Shown here piece by piece: positions 21,701-32,781 of a DNA stretch of 35,647 bases. The notes beneath the pieces are model-generated. The model did not search any database. It was not told the DNA's origin and was given only the letters and a program-made list of their open reading frames with translations. The stretch is from Gnomoniopsis sp. IMI 355080 (lineage: Eukaryota; Ascomycota; Sordariomycetes; Diaporthales; Gnomoniaceae): assembly GCA_027946555.1 (NCBI GenBank), contig JAPEVC010000298.1, positions 1 through 35,647 on the forward strand. The letters run 5' to 3'. The translations under genes and the position numbers were made by a program. Positions within the stretch are counted from its first letter, which is position 1. Each line of letters begins with the position of its first letter.

Positions 21701-22466
21701 GACTTTCAGAGGCGCGTTTCCCTACAACATAAATCATCTTCCTGACATACACGGGATACACGACCAACGGCCTTCCTCGCGCCTAGATCGGAGTGTCATT
21801 CGCCAACACTCTTCCAGCTTGGTGGGCTTTCCTGCAGTCCCCTTGATAGTGTCTCCATCCAAAGTGACGAGACCCGACAGGGCGCCGTAGGTCCCGCCGG
21901 ACCTCATACAGCACTCGATTGACTTGACCTATCTTTTTGCGGCTCTTTTTAAAAAAGAGTTCCCATATTCTTTGCAACCGGACAACTCGGCATCCCGCTG
22001 TTCTCGCTCCGTCTGCGGATCCCCTGCTCCTCGGTGTGGCTCCTTGGGAGCCTTGTCCCTGCTAAATAAGCCGTGCTACGCTGGTGCTTGCAACCCTGGG
22101 GACCTCTGGATATCACATCGGATAGTTTACTGGCACTTGCGCCCCTCCTGCCAACCTCTTGTCCAATCTTCCGGAAAGCCATTCGGGACTGTCGTACTGT
22201 CACCACCCAGCTGTGGTCGAATTATTTCCACGACCAATACTCGGCATCCAAGACCTGGCTTGCTCCGCCCCGCAATCGGTTGTGCGGTGCCATCTATTTG
22301 GGGTGAACGTCGCTGGTTACGACTTCGAAGTCGTTTGGAGCCCTTTGGAGAATTCCTCTTTTTTTGTTTCCCTGGCACGACGTAAGCCTCTCAGCTAGGA
22401 AGCCGACCATCGATCAACTCGAAATTCTCAGTTTCCCCCTGACCGAGAGCCTTGACCAATATCGTC
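18719..22466. other. 3.7-kb stretch with no supported gene
   Basis: Many overlapping short open frames exist on both strands (for example 19438-19872 and 21924-22385). Their composition is random-looking, most start without ATG, and none shows a domain. A (GT)n run lies near 20910 and a TATATAATA stretch near 20670. The right end contains CT-rich tracts and donor-like GTAAGC sites (for example 22382). It could be a long, possibly spliced 5' leader of the next gene. Non-coding transcripts cannot be judged from sequence alone. Confidence 0.45.
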
Positions 22467-24942
22467 ATGGCTCTGGAAGCACCCTTGAGGGCATCTACCG
22501 GGAATCTAATGTCGTCCTATACGCGGTTCCAAGAAATGTCAGTGGTGACCGTCGCCCTCATGAGCTCCCGAATTTGTCTCTCTTTGTGGCGAAAGATCAT
22601 TTCGTGCCTGACCCTGTCATTGCGACCCCAGGCTAATTCTCCTGCCTACTTCTAGGTCAAGCCCAGGCCCCACCGACTCTCAGCAAACCCTTAAGCCCAT
22701 GTCCTATGTGAGGCCGCACTCCGCCCACCTTTTGAGTCCTGCCAGTGATATCGTGGGTCCCTCGCCGGTGACATCAAATGGCACAGAAACCACAGAGATA
22801 GACGACGAGGAGCAGGAGAGCGTCAGTCCGCCAGCAGTGACTGAGGCCGGGAGTGCTCCACAGGTAGGAAAATCACAGGAACACCGTTGGGTGCAAGATG
22901 CTGACGGTACGAAAGCTTCAATTGCTCAAAACCAACTTACCTGATCATATAAGAAAGGCCTCGAGCGAGGAAGCTGTCTCGGTAATACATGCCCCGGAAG
23001 GCTTCCAGCAGCAACAATGGGTATGTCATTGCAAAGGCCCATTTTATATGGCTTTGAAATTGAGAAGATGGCAGGAATCGAACGATGCGCAGCAAGCCGC
23101 AGCGAATCTGGATGACACGGTGGTCAGTCCCCCTGGTGACCAAGCTTCGAGCAGGGTGAGTCAGGTCCAAGCTACATCGCAATGACCCATTCTGTGACTT
23201 ACAAGCCAACTTTCGTCCAGCCCATGCTTTCTCCACTCTCAACGAACGTCAAACCAGCTGGTTTTACCCTGGACAATGCTACACCTCAAGCGCAAAACCT
23301 CAAGGACGTCCTGGGCGAGACATCTCGAGTACGATCGAGTAGCACAAGTAGCCTTGAATGTGAGTGGTTCGTATTGCCTCATTGAACAATCCTAATATCC
23401 CGTAGTGATCCCAGAATCCCACGAAGGAGAGACAGACGCCGAACCGGACTCAGCCTACAGCGAATACTTCACCACCCCTGCCACGATCGACGATCCGGAA
23501 GTCAGAGCTCTGAAAGCCGCTTTGGAGGAGTGCTGGACCCTTTGCAATACGCTGGCCAATCTAAGCTCGATACACAGAGAACGCGTATTTAACAGCTCCG
23601 GAACGCCAGACGCCCACGAAAAGGCATGGAAGAGCTGCTGGAAGTTGTGCCAGAAGTTGTACAACAGCCGAGACGATGCCATTGAGTCCTTCAACGCGAG
23701 GACCAACCTAGATTTGTGTCGAGACTTTTGCCAATCGCTATTTGACGTGCGCCAAAGGAAAGAAGAGATCAGCGACTCCGTCCTAAGAGTTAGCTTTGAG
23801 CTCAACAATCAGTAAGAAATGCGCGGCCTACTCCCCAGAAGTGCATTGTACTGACCATGTCCCGTAGTTTATATAGTGCTCAAGATAGCCGAAACCTCCC
23901 GGAGGCGTTTCGCGAGAGGACATTGGATTTCTATATCACACTATGCCATCGGCTGATGAAGCAAAGGAGTGAGCTCGCCGAAGAGACTGATTCTCTCCTG
24001 AGAGCATGCTGGTCGCTCGCTGAGATGCTATTCAGCTTACGACAGAATGCACGAGACGGAAAGGCACCGGATGAAGAACTCCTGGGATCAGCGGTGCAAG
24101 CGTGCTGGGAACTTTGCGATATCTTCAGGGAAGGTTGGACGCAGGTGAGACCAGAGCGTGGAACCCCGCGACCAAGCCATTTAAACTTCTTCCAGCAAAG
24201 CCAAGCGTCAGACGTACGGTCGACGACGAGTCGCGGATCGATCAAATCCAAACGAGACAGTCTGAAGAGCGTGCCGGAGGATTCGGCCTCTCGACGTGCC
24301 AAACAAAAGCTACCAGTGCCCGAAACGCCTGTCACCGAATTTGAAGATACTGGTGACACGCCAATATCACCGTGCAGCGAAAGTCCACTGATGCCCAACA
24401 TACTCGTCCTAGGGACGAATTCTGAAACTAGCCAAGGAGGCGGGTCCCGGCGCGGTCACTGGTCGAGTAGCGCAAGCAATTTGTCGAGCTACTCCCAATC
24501 AAGCGCGAAGACGAGCAGCACGGCGACCACCACGACGTCGGCGGAGGATATCAACATTACGCGAATCAAAATCCTGATCGTTAAAGCGGCGATGAACATT
24601 GGCTTTCAGCGGGATGCCTCAGGCGAAGGAAAGTCTGGGGGAGCGGCGCTCCAAGCCTTTGTCAAAAGTTTGCCCACGGGCTCATTTGGCTCGTTGCCAA
24701 ATCATGCTAGCCTGCTCAAGAATTACAAGAACATGGTCCTCTCGGACTCAACATTCCGGACGGCTACCGCGCTGCCAAGTCGGGGAAAGAGAGTTAATGC
24801 TACCGATGTTGCGGCGAGCGTGGGATGGCTGTCCTTGAGAGCTCAGGGGCAATATGGATTTCTGAGGGATCTGTTCAAGCTGGTGTTTGGGTTCCCAATT
24901 GAGGAGGCGATGGATAGGAAAAACGTCAGCATATTGGTTTAA
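22467..24942 (+). CDS. Uncharacterised Pezizomycotina protein with CWxLC helical repeats
   Basis: Function unknown. I recognise the family as widely conserved in filamentous ascomycetes (possibly the group InterPro labels DUF7624, not verified). Seven exons, 22467-22537, 22656-22863, 22916-23020, 23075-23155, 23206-23359, 23406-23811 and 23868-24942, close exactly to 699 aa. Introns are 118, 52, 54, 50, 46 and 56 bp. The weakest are intron 1 (GTCAGT donor) and intron 2 (CGAAAG acceptor). Residues 1-205 are Ser/Pro/Gln-rich and probably disordered. Residues 240-436 contain six copies of a helical motif close to CWxLCxxLxxxR, at C249, C284, C311, Y364, C389 and C421. Residues 437-570 are a Ser/Thr-rich linker. 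A conserved C-terminal domain starts near DINITRIKILIVKAAMNIGFQRD and ends LFKLVFGFPIEEAMDRKNVSILV. There is no membrane segment. The repeats suggest an alpha-helical scaffold; this is inference. Confidence 0.82.
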
Positions 24943-25989
24943 GGACTGCCGAGCCAACATCATTCCTCACCGGCGAGGACCTCTGCACGACGCCCTTGAA
25001 CGACCTATTGCAGCACACAAAACAATTTCTGCCAATTTTCTGGTCCCGTTATACAGCAGGTGATACCTGTTCTTTTCAGTCATCGCCTATATACCCACTC
25101 TCCTGTCAGTCAAGACTACGGATTCTTTATATCGACGATGAAAAAAGTTTGGACGGTCGGCTCTTTTGTCTTTCACGATGATGATTTGAACGCGGGATGA
25201 CACAGACGAAACACACATTTATGCAGTCATATTTCTGTTTTTCCCTTCAGTCAGCTCGTTTTACCTCTCTTAGTACTCGATACCCCCTTCGCCTTCGGTT
25301 GGTGGCTCTTGTCTTTGGCGCTTCGAGAGTTTGGGCGGTAGCGTCATCGCGCACCACCACCTAACATACTTCGCTTCGATACGCAGTATCCTGCGCCATT
25401 ATAAATTTATTCTTCTTTACTGCGAGATGACGGCTCCATCAAGGTTTTGCTCAGGCATAATGCGTCTTGCTTTGAATGTCTTAAGATCCGGACATCGAGG
25501 TGGGGTATATCGCAGCTCAAGCTTGTTGCGCTGTCCCGGCTTCTCTGGTTGAAGTGTAAGAGGTGCCGCTTTTTTCACACTTCATCAACCAGGAGCAATT
25601 TTGTTGCTTTTATAAACAGATCCAAACGTCTGGCCGTCAGTCATAATACGACTGAAGCCCTTCACAATCACTTGCCGTGTAGCCGGACTCACAGTCAACG
25701 AGGCCTCGCAACTCAGCAAAACAGATTTGGGAGTTCCTGCAGCGAAAAATCAAACATTTGACTCGTTTGCTCTTTCCTAGGCCAAGCCTCGAGGTCACGA
25801 GTACTTGAATTGAGGAATGCCAGGCTAGATATTGATATGGGGCTGACTGGGGCCATTTTTTGCATGTGTCTTGAGATCGTTTGCCGCCCGTTCCAACCCT
25901 AAACACCAACGCCAATCTCTATGTGCGCCCGCCGACAGAATGCCGCCAGTTCCTTCTTCCCAATGTCAACCGAAAGCCAGCGTGGATAT
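24943..25989. other. Convergent 3' intergenic region
   Basis: One kilobase between two convergent stop codons. It is T-rich in places (for example 25200-25280), as expected for 3' UTRs. No coding pattern is visible in it. Confidence 0.55.
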
Positions 25990-27514
25990 TCAACTTGCCT
26001 CCTGACCGTCTTTCTCAACAGCACCCTCCTTGGGAGTGTTTGCGAGCTCGTTGCGAAGCATAGGCTCTCCCATGCGGGGCAACTCGTAGGGCACGACCCG
26101 CTGAGAAATAGGATCGTACACGTAGCCCTCTGGCAGCCGACCGTTGAGGTCGTGCAGAAGCCTGATCACTACAGGGTGCGGCTGGCTGAGCGGAGCCTGG
26201 CGAAGGCCATGACCCTCGGGCAGGCTCGCATCGACCAGCTGCTGGGCAACGCGACGAGCCTCTTCGCAGCTCCGGTGCAGGCACATGGCCTCTCCTACCG
26301 GGTGCTGGGTCTGCATTTGGTGGCAGAGGCCCAGCAGGAATCCAGTAACGTGGTCGTTCTGTTCGGTGTAGATGTTTTGGGTGTAGCTGTCGTAGTTGCT
26401 GAAGTACACCCCACCGTCGTAGTTGTGACGGTGCTCGTGGGGAATACGGCACCAGCCGTCGTGATGGCCGGTGTACCACCAGCCGCTTCGATCGGTGTAG
26501 GTCGTGTTCTCGATCGAGCAGCCCTGGGGGTCTCGAGGGAGATTGGCATGAGCGTTCTGGTCCTGCGCGTCACCGTGGACCATAGTTTGGCCCACATTTA
26601 CAGCCAGACCAAACTCAGTGGGATCCTCGGCGTAGTTGAGTCGCTCGAGGCGGGGGCCAGGTCCCTTGAGCAAGCGGTCCACGTGCTCGCCGCTTAGAAG
26701 ATGATCAGGAGCGGGCGAGTTGAGGAGCGTCTTCTCGAGAGAGGGAATGGCCTGACCGAGCTGTGGATCGAGGTGGGAGGCATAACCGCTGAAGCGGGGT
26801 TGGATAGAAGGGCTTGGAGCAGTCTGTGTCCACTGGGGGATCTGCGAGAATTGGGTGCCAATACCGGCGAGAGCAACGGGCTGGTAGTTGTTGGTCACGC
26901 CGTCTGTTTCTCCCGCAATAGAGCTTCCAAGCGTCGGGTTGAAGATATCATCAATGGTGGTGGGTTGACAATCAGACGAGTTTCCTAGAAACGCGCTGAA
27001 GTTGTAGGGGCTCCCAGGGCCATGGGTGAACATGTTTCCGTCCTCCACGTACTGCTGACCATGATACTCTGGGTCTACCATAGGTGATTGTGCAGAAGTA
27101 TAAGCGTGCTGGGTGAAGTGGTTGTTGGTCTCTTGACGGCCTTCTAGATTGTTCTGGCCGTACTGATCAACCTGCCGAGCTGAATCCATCGTTGCTTGAA
27201 AGCCAGCAGCGTGAGTTTGGGATGGATGTGGAGTCGGAGTCGGGAAGATGGGGATGGGGCCGTTGTACGGCTGGATGGTCCTGTACCGTGTTAGTCTGTA
27301 GCTATATGGGACGAGGAGGATTATCCTACCCTGGAGGGCGTCTGTAGGTGTTCTTGATGTACTGAACCTGTTTTTTGGTGAAGAGACGGTCGGCCCAGTG
27401 AGAAGCGAAGTCTTTCTTAAACGCCTTTGCGATTGTCTCAAACTTCCATCCAGCAGCAACGCGAGAGAGGACGTAGTCGAGCTCCTGTGGGAGGTATTTG
27501 CGGTGTTCAACCAT
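25990..27514 (-). CDS. Protein with N-terminal Myb/SANT-like helix-turn-helix
   Basis: Two exons, 27514-27330 and 27280-25990, joined by a 49-bp phase-2 intron (GTAGGA..TACAG), give 491 aa. Residues 1-62 (YLPQELDYVLSRVAAGWKFE, then IAKAFKKDF, then FTKKQVQYIKNTY) look like a short three-helix Myb/SANT-type or homeodomain-like DNA-binding unit. Residues 62-330 are Gln/Asn/Ser/Pro-rich and probably disordered, like an activation region. The C-terminal part has many Cys and His residues (C339, H343, H345, H347, C381, H382, H388, C395, H397, C400) in a compact region that could bind metal. It then has a PEGYVYDPISQRVVPYELP segment. The frame of exon 2 stays open far upstream of the exon, but the first exon supplies the only ATG start with a recognisable domain. 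A transcription-factor role is inferred; no target is evident. Confidence 0.75.
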
Positions 27515-29068
27515 TTTGAGAGAGTGAAAAAGAGATTCTTCAAAGCAAAAGTTGGAGAGCTTTCTATTGTGATGCCAAGCAACGAGACAATTTGCGACTG
27601 CTGCCTCTGTGGGGATGTCGACGAGAAGACTTGTGAAATTGAATATTCAGCAAGGACGGTAGGAGCAAGGTAGAACACTGACCTTTGAATGAGATATATG
27701 GCAAAAGATTATGACTGAACTGACCCAGGAGAAGTCTCGACGCTTTCTAGATCGCTGCTGGTCACACAATTTGAGATTGCCAGGTCTTGGGCAAATTGGA
27801 TTTTTCTGGACAAGATCTGAATAGATTCAAGGCTGTGAAGTGAATCGACGGTATTATGAAGAGATTGATGGATTGAGCAAAGTATGATGAGTTTGAAAGA
27901 CTTTCCTCTGCTTGACAGAATGTTGAAAGCTGTCTGAAGGGCAATGAGAGGGAAGAATGAATTCTGAAAGTGTGAGAGGAGGAGAATGCAAGATTCAGGC
28001 AGGTTTAATTGTCAGATGGGAAATATGTGTCTGCCAGAATTGTGAACAGTGAATAAAGAATTGTGGCTACACACTTGCCAATACTCACGGATCCAAATCG
28101 TCAGTCTAAGTTATTAGGAGATCGTCGTTTGTCAGAGGCGTTTTCACTTCAAGAGATGATTCAGAGCCTGGAGATCAAGATTGCAAATCAGGTGGACTGC
28201 TCAGCTTCGAACGTCAAAACTCTGGCCGCCTGGTCATCGTTCCTTCTTTTGATTAACAGACTAGTCTATTTTGAAACCAAGAAGAACCCTAGAAGGTTTG
28301 AACATGGCCTCAGTAGCAGACTCTTTTTTTCCTCAGCTTAGCCACGTATTATCATGGTGCACAAGAGGACACTGTTATGAGACTTGATATGTCCATTCCA
28401 GATCATTACCATACTGATCCGGATCCAATGACTTGCTCAAAATCATCGGATAATTTTGGCAGGCAAGTATATAAGAGACGCAGAATTGGAATGCAATACC
28501 ACAATTTGGTCCTAGGCTCAGAAGTTTGGTGGCAGCCTTGTGTAAGTCACAGCCTCGCATGGATCCTTGCCAGGACCACCCAATGAGACCGCCACCACTG
28601 ACCTTTGGATCGAGCCCAGGGATGATTGCATGGGTATGGCTGCCTCCATCACCCATGGTCTGGAGATCAGGCAGCCTTTTCCTATGTACAATCACAATAA
28701 GCAAGGGTAGGTTCGACTTGCGACAAATTGGATGATCTAGTTTGCTGTTCATCTACAACAAGGAAGGCATACCTGGTACGCATACGCCCTTCTAAATGCT
28801 AGTTTTGCCCGGCACTCTTTCTTCGGATGACACATCTCGCACTTAGGTATGTAATAGAACCAAAATCAGTCTCAAGGCCGATATTTTGGACTCTCTTGAG
28901 TAAAGTGTTGCCAGCAGACAGTACGACCTTGGTGATGCTGAGGGACACTGTGTGAGCAGGCGAAAGTTGCAGGGTTCATTTTGATCATTCACCAAGGGCA
29001 GAATGATCCGCAAAGGAATGAGAGGTTTGCCAAGCTCTTCGTCGACTTGAATATAATGTTTTCCCTGT
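27515..29068. other. Upstream region of the helix-turn-helix gene
   Basis: These 1.55 kb separate the HTH gene start from the stop of the methyltransferase gene, both leftward. The long gene-free upstream region is AT-richer than its surroundings and could carry an extended promoter or leader. Frames such as 28375-28752 (minus) have no domain. I call no gene. Confidence 0.5.
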
Positions 29069-30153
29069 CTACACACTCTTTGAACACCTCCCGAATATGC
29101 CTAACCAACATTCCACGTTACCCGCTTCTTCATCTTCGTCCGCGCCCCAATCGTCCTGTCCTGCAACCATCTTTTCTCCAAGACACTCGAAAGAGTCTAT
29201 TTTCGAGGCCATCTCATCTTTGAACGTCTGAAGAAGCTTGACCGTCGTAATGTCCCGTTGGGGCACCATTACCATGGCGCGCGCATCCTCATTCAAAGCA
29301 AGCTGTTCGTCGATGGCACCGGCCAGAAGCATGGGGTGGTCATCATTATAAAGTGGATCTGCAACAATGACAATTTTGAATCTGTTCTTATCCGGGAACA
29401 GGACATGGTCAATCTCATCTTCCTTTCCACCCCATGTCAAAGCCCCAGCCTCCACACTGCCGCCACGTGCCTGTATAATAGACCGATTTGTCTCGGCATT
29501 GTGGTTGAGATTGGGCATGATTTCTGGTAAATCGCTGAGAATAACATGAGCTTGCCAGATTGGAGCAGCTGCCAGTCCCAAAAGTCCAGTGCCGGATCCA
29601 AGCTCCAGTACCGGTGGCTTGGGTTCGCCATTTTTTGGGCAGAGAAGATGTGATAACGACGACTCGCCGATGTTATGAAGCATCTGTGCCAGAACGTAGG
29701 AGGAGCCCCATGTCTTCAAGCCCAAGTTATCACCAGTCAAGGGCGGCTCCCTTACAACTAGGTCAAATGCCGAATATCCATCTCCATCGAAGGGCCACCG
29801 CCGGGTGATTTCGCCCATGGCTGAGGCATCAGTCAGAATGGACTTGTGCATGAGGAGAGTGTCGACATACCGCTTCGTCCACATCTCTCCGAAAAACGTT
29901 TACTCGCTTCGGCCCATACGGCCTCTCTGTCCTCTTCCTCGGGGATCCAGGCTAATTCACTGCCGATGATACGGGACAAATAGGCAGCAATTTCCCTCGA
30001 ATGTTGACTTGTAGTCTCTTGCTGCTTCAAGATCTCAGCCCGGGAGGTCTTCAGATTCCAGACCGGAGGCTCCACCCGGAGTTTCTCCAAAGCTTGAACA
30101 AGAACATCTGAGGCAGGCTTCTCCCAAACTTGAGGAAGGTCGGAAGCATGCAT
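29069..30153 (-). CDS. Family-16 protein (lysine) methyltransferase, EFM2/FAM86-like
   Basis: Seven-beta-strand, SAM-dependent methyltransferase of the Methyltransferase_16 group, whose characterised members methylate lysines of translation elongation factors and chaperones. The substrate here cannot be told from sequence. Exons 30153-29871 and 29820-29069 are joined by a 50-bp phase-1 intron (GTATGT donor, CTGAC branch site, CTCAG acceptor) and give 344 aa. The junction restores the family block ERCGRSAMGEITRRWPF (90-105). Other signatures are LTGDNLGLKTWGSSY (122-136), SAM motif I VLELGSGTGLLGLA (165-178), the acidic loop SDLPEIMPNL (190-199) and motif ADPLYNDDHP (248-257). An acidic stretch DDWGADEDEEAGNVECW lies near the C-terminus. 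The residues expected for SAM binding are intact, so it is probably active. Confidence 0.88.
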
Positions 30154-31755
30154 GGTTGAGAATCGACCTCAAACGCGAGTATTGAGCTGCTAGTGCATTG
30201 GTCGGAACAGGCTTGCTGCGAAGTGTGCACTACCGAATCCGGCAGTGTTTTGCAGAAGAAGAGTGATACATAGCGATTTATATATTCAATGAAGATTGCG
30301 GCAGTGGGGTTGTTGAAGTTGGCCTTGGAACTCGGATTTGAGTGGAAAATGAAGTCCTGGACTCCAATCTTTGGTGGTAAGCAACCTAGGAGACACCCCT
30401 GTCATTTGGCTGAAGAAGCTAGATCCCTGCTAGCTGTTGAGCCGCAGTCCCACTTTTTCTGACTCCAACAAACTTACAAAATTCGAAGCGAGCACTTGTG
30501 CGTTTCTACCTTTCCCTTCTTTTCTTTTTCTTTCGTTAAGCGTCACCGCCCTCAACGCTACCCTTCTATGCCTCAAACGGAGAGATATGCGCAAGCAACT
30601 TCTCTCGATGATCCTCGCGGTCATCACTCTGGCATGTGAGAAATTCGGAGTATGTCCCAAAGGTCTAGGTTCGCCCTGGCCGCCCGATCACTCAGCGCAC
30701 TGCCCTCGGGTGGTGCTGCCGAGTGTTGAGGGTCCTGCCGGTGACGGCACGAGGTGAATCCACCTCCGCAGTTGGCATCAGAAACGCAGGGCGCTGGCTG
30801 TCCCTGCTCACGCGGGGCTCCAGTCCAGTCGTTCCTCTGGGAGAGTCACTGCCGGGATTGCTTGCGGGAGCAAGCTGAAGCGCGATGGGTGGCGTGTCGT
30901 TGACCTCTTTCTTCGGGAGAGGGAGACCTCATCATTCAATTCCGATCATTCTCTGGGCGGTGACGCTTCAACCAATTTTTTTATCCAGGTCAGTTGTACT
31001 CATTCTTGACGCAAAGAAAGGATACTACTAACAAGAGCGCCCGAGACCCCCCTACTCAGTTTGACCGCGTCCGCCCGGTTGCAATGCCTGAAGAGCTTCG
31101 CATAGAAGTAGCAGCTCTGCTCCTGATTGCCACAAAGACGGTGAAGGTTCCCACAAAGGCGCTTGAAGCAGACGGAGCTTTTTGAAGTTGCTCTCGCGAT
31201 CCACTCAATTCGTCACTGCGTCAGACTATTGTCACTCTGACACGTGGATGGATTGCAAACGGTTGGCCCTTCTGTAGTTTCGATCAACAATGTTATTTTC
31301 AGTTCCTATTGTCCTGCAATATTTCTCTAGCTTCTGAAGACGATCATCTTGATGTCATTTGCAGGTGTTGGTCAGATCAAACATGAGCGTCAAAAATGCA
31401 TGACAAGTGAAGTCGGAGCCGCAAAACCCTGGTCACATAGCAATCGCTGACCTACCACAAATCAAGGAGAGGATATGCGCAGAACTTTGGAATGGCTGTC
31501 AAGGCTGAGCTTCGCAACAGTGAAGCGTTCTTGAGGCATACGCATCTGACGTACGGCAATCAATCTTACTCGAATCATGTTCTGGCCCTCCAGAGCTGCT
31601 CGCCGACCTCGACAAATAAGATGGTACTCCAAGGTGCCCTGAGTCCCTCTATTGTTACTACATTGCCTAATCCCTTCAACTCGCCAAGCTCATCCAAAGA
31701 TCCTGCACCGATTGCATAACATGCAGGCGCTAAAGTCAAAATTGGGGGGCATGTC
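30154..31755. other. Intergenic region
   Basis: These 1.6 kb lie between the methyltransferase start and the end of the next leftward gene. A 57-codon ATG frame from 30587 begins MRKQLLSMILAVITLAC, which looks like a signal peptide. It sits inside a longer, unsupported frame and has no family match, so it is not called. Confidence 0.45.
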
Positions 31756-32781
31756 TCAAGCCCACGCATTGGCTGACTGAGTATCGCCAGAGTTGCCACC
31801 ATCCTCGCCATCCTCCTGCTCGTCCTCAACGTCCTCATCGTGGCCTTGGCTCGTTTCCCCGTCGAGCTTCTTCTTCATGTCCTTCATCAGTCCTAGCATC
31901 TCCTTGCAATCAAGCACATCCACGAAAACGTCCTCCGTCAACTTGACCACCTCATCACACGTGGCCCGCAAGAGCCTCAGACGCCGGAACCTGTCCTTCG
32001 CCTCCCTCTGCTTCTCCTGCTCACCACTGTTCAGCGTCGGGTCGTCCTGCGAGGCGCAGTATGCCTGCTCCATGTAGTATGCCAGCCGCCGCCCAAGGTT
32101 GTTGAAGCCGTCTTGAAGGAACCCGTTGCTCTTGAGCTTGTGTTTCAAGAGGTCCTTCCACATACCATTGCGCGTCTCGGCCGTGGTGAAGTGGACCTTG
32201 GCCATGCAGTCGGCATGCGTCTTGAGGCAGTCGGTGCACAGCCGAATCGCGTCGTGGAGCTGGCCGGAGAGGCATTGCATTGCCGCTTCGACGGTCATGG
32301 GGCTGCTGGGCGGCGAGGCGACGAGAGCGCCAATGGTAGTGTTGCTGTTGGCATTGTCGACCGCGACAGGCGAGCTTCTGGATGGAGAGGCGGCGGCGGC
32401 GGCGGTGGAGGCGTTGACACTGCTGTGTGAAGGAGTGCTGTTGGCTTCCTGCGCTTGAGTCGCGGGCTGCCGTTGTGGGTTGGACATTGCTGGCATGCTG
32501 CGTAGATCTGGAGGCTGGACCCAGACGGGGACGCCCATACCCATGCTCTCGATGCCGCCACCACTGCCAGCAGTAGTGAATTGAGGCTGGTAGCCCACGC
32601 CGTTGACGGAGAACCAGCCCGGGGCTGAAGGAAAGGGCGGATACGAGTACGGCCAAGTAAAGCTGGGGTTTTTGCGATCCATGGAGCCGCTCAGTAACGA
32701 CGCGTCTCTCTGTCTGTGATTTCGTTTGGATGCAGAAGTAGTGGGTTGGCTCTGCATGTTTTCATCTCGTGTTGGGATCAT
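31756..32781 (-). CDS. Uncharacterised protein, helical core with acidic C-terminus
   Basis: Not recognised. Single exon; the open frame extends to 32811 but the first ATG is at 32781, giving 341 aa (an alternative ATG is at 32757). Residues 1-150 are Pro/Ser/Gln/Ala-rich with an Ala run encoded by a GCC/GGC repeat (32386-32410) and are probably disordered. Residues about 160-310 form a charged, helix-rich core: MQCLSGQLHDAIRLCTDCLK, then WKDLLKHKLKSNGF, LGRRLAYYMEQAY and LRLLRATCDEVVKLTEDVFVD. A short acidic tail (DEDVEDEQEDGEDGG) follows. There is no signal peptide, membrane helix or known catalytic motif. The long, compositionally consistent frame supports it as a gene; an upstream non-coding or coding exon cannot be excluded. 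Confidence 0.72.
   Translation of the reverse strand: MIPTRDENMQSQPTTSASKRNHRQRDASLLSGSMDRKNPSFTWPYSYPPFPSAPGWFSVNGVGYQPQFTTAGSGGGIESMGMGVPVWVQPPDLRSMPAMSNPQRQPATQAQEANSTPSHSSVNASTAAAAASPSRSSPVAVDNANSNTTIGALVASPPSSPMTVEAAMQCLSGQLHDAIRLCTDCLKTHADCMAKVHFTTAETRNGMWKDLLKHKLKSNGFLQDGFNNLGRRLAYYMEQAYCASQDDPTLNSGEQEKQREAKDRFRRLRLLRATCDEVVKLTEDVFVDVLDCKEMLGLMKDMKKKLDGETSQGHDEDVEDEQEDGEDGGNSGDTQSANAWA

Noticed and set aside
30587..30757. Short ORF starting MRKQLLSMILAVITLAC, resembling a secreted small protein
   Set aside because: Only 57 codons, the rest of the peptide has no cysteine pattern or family match, and the ATG lies inside a longer unsupported frame.
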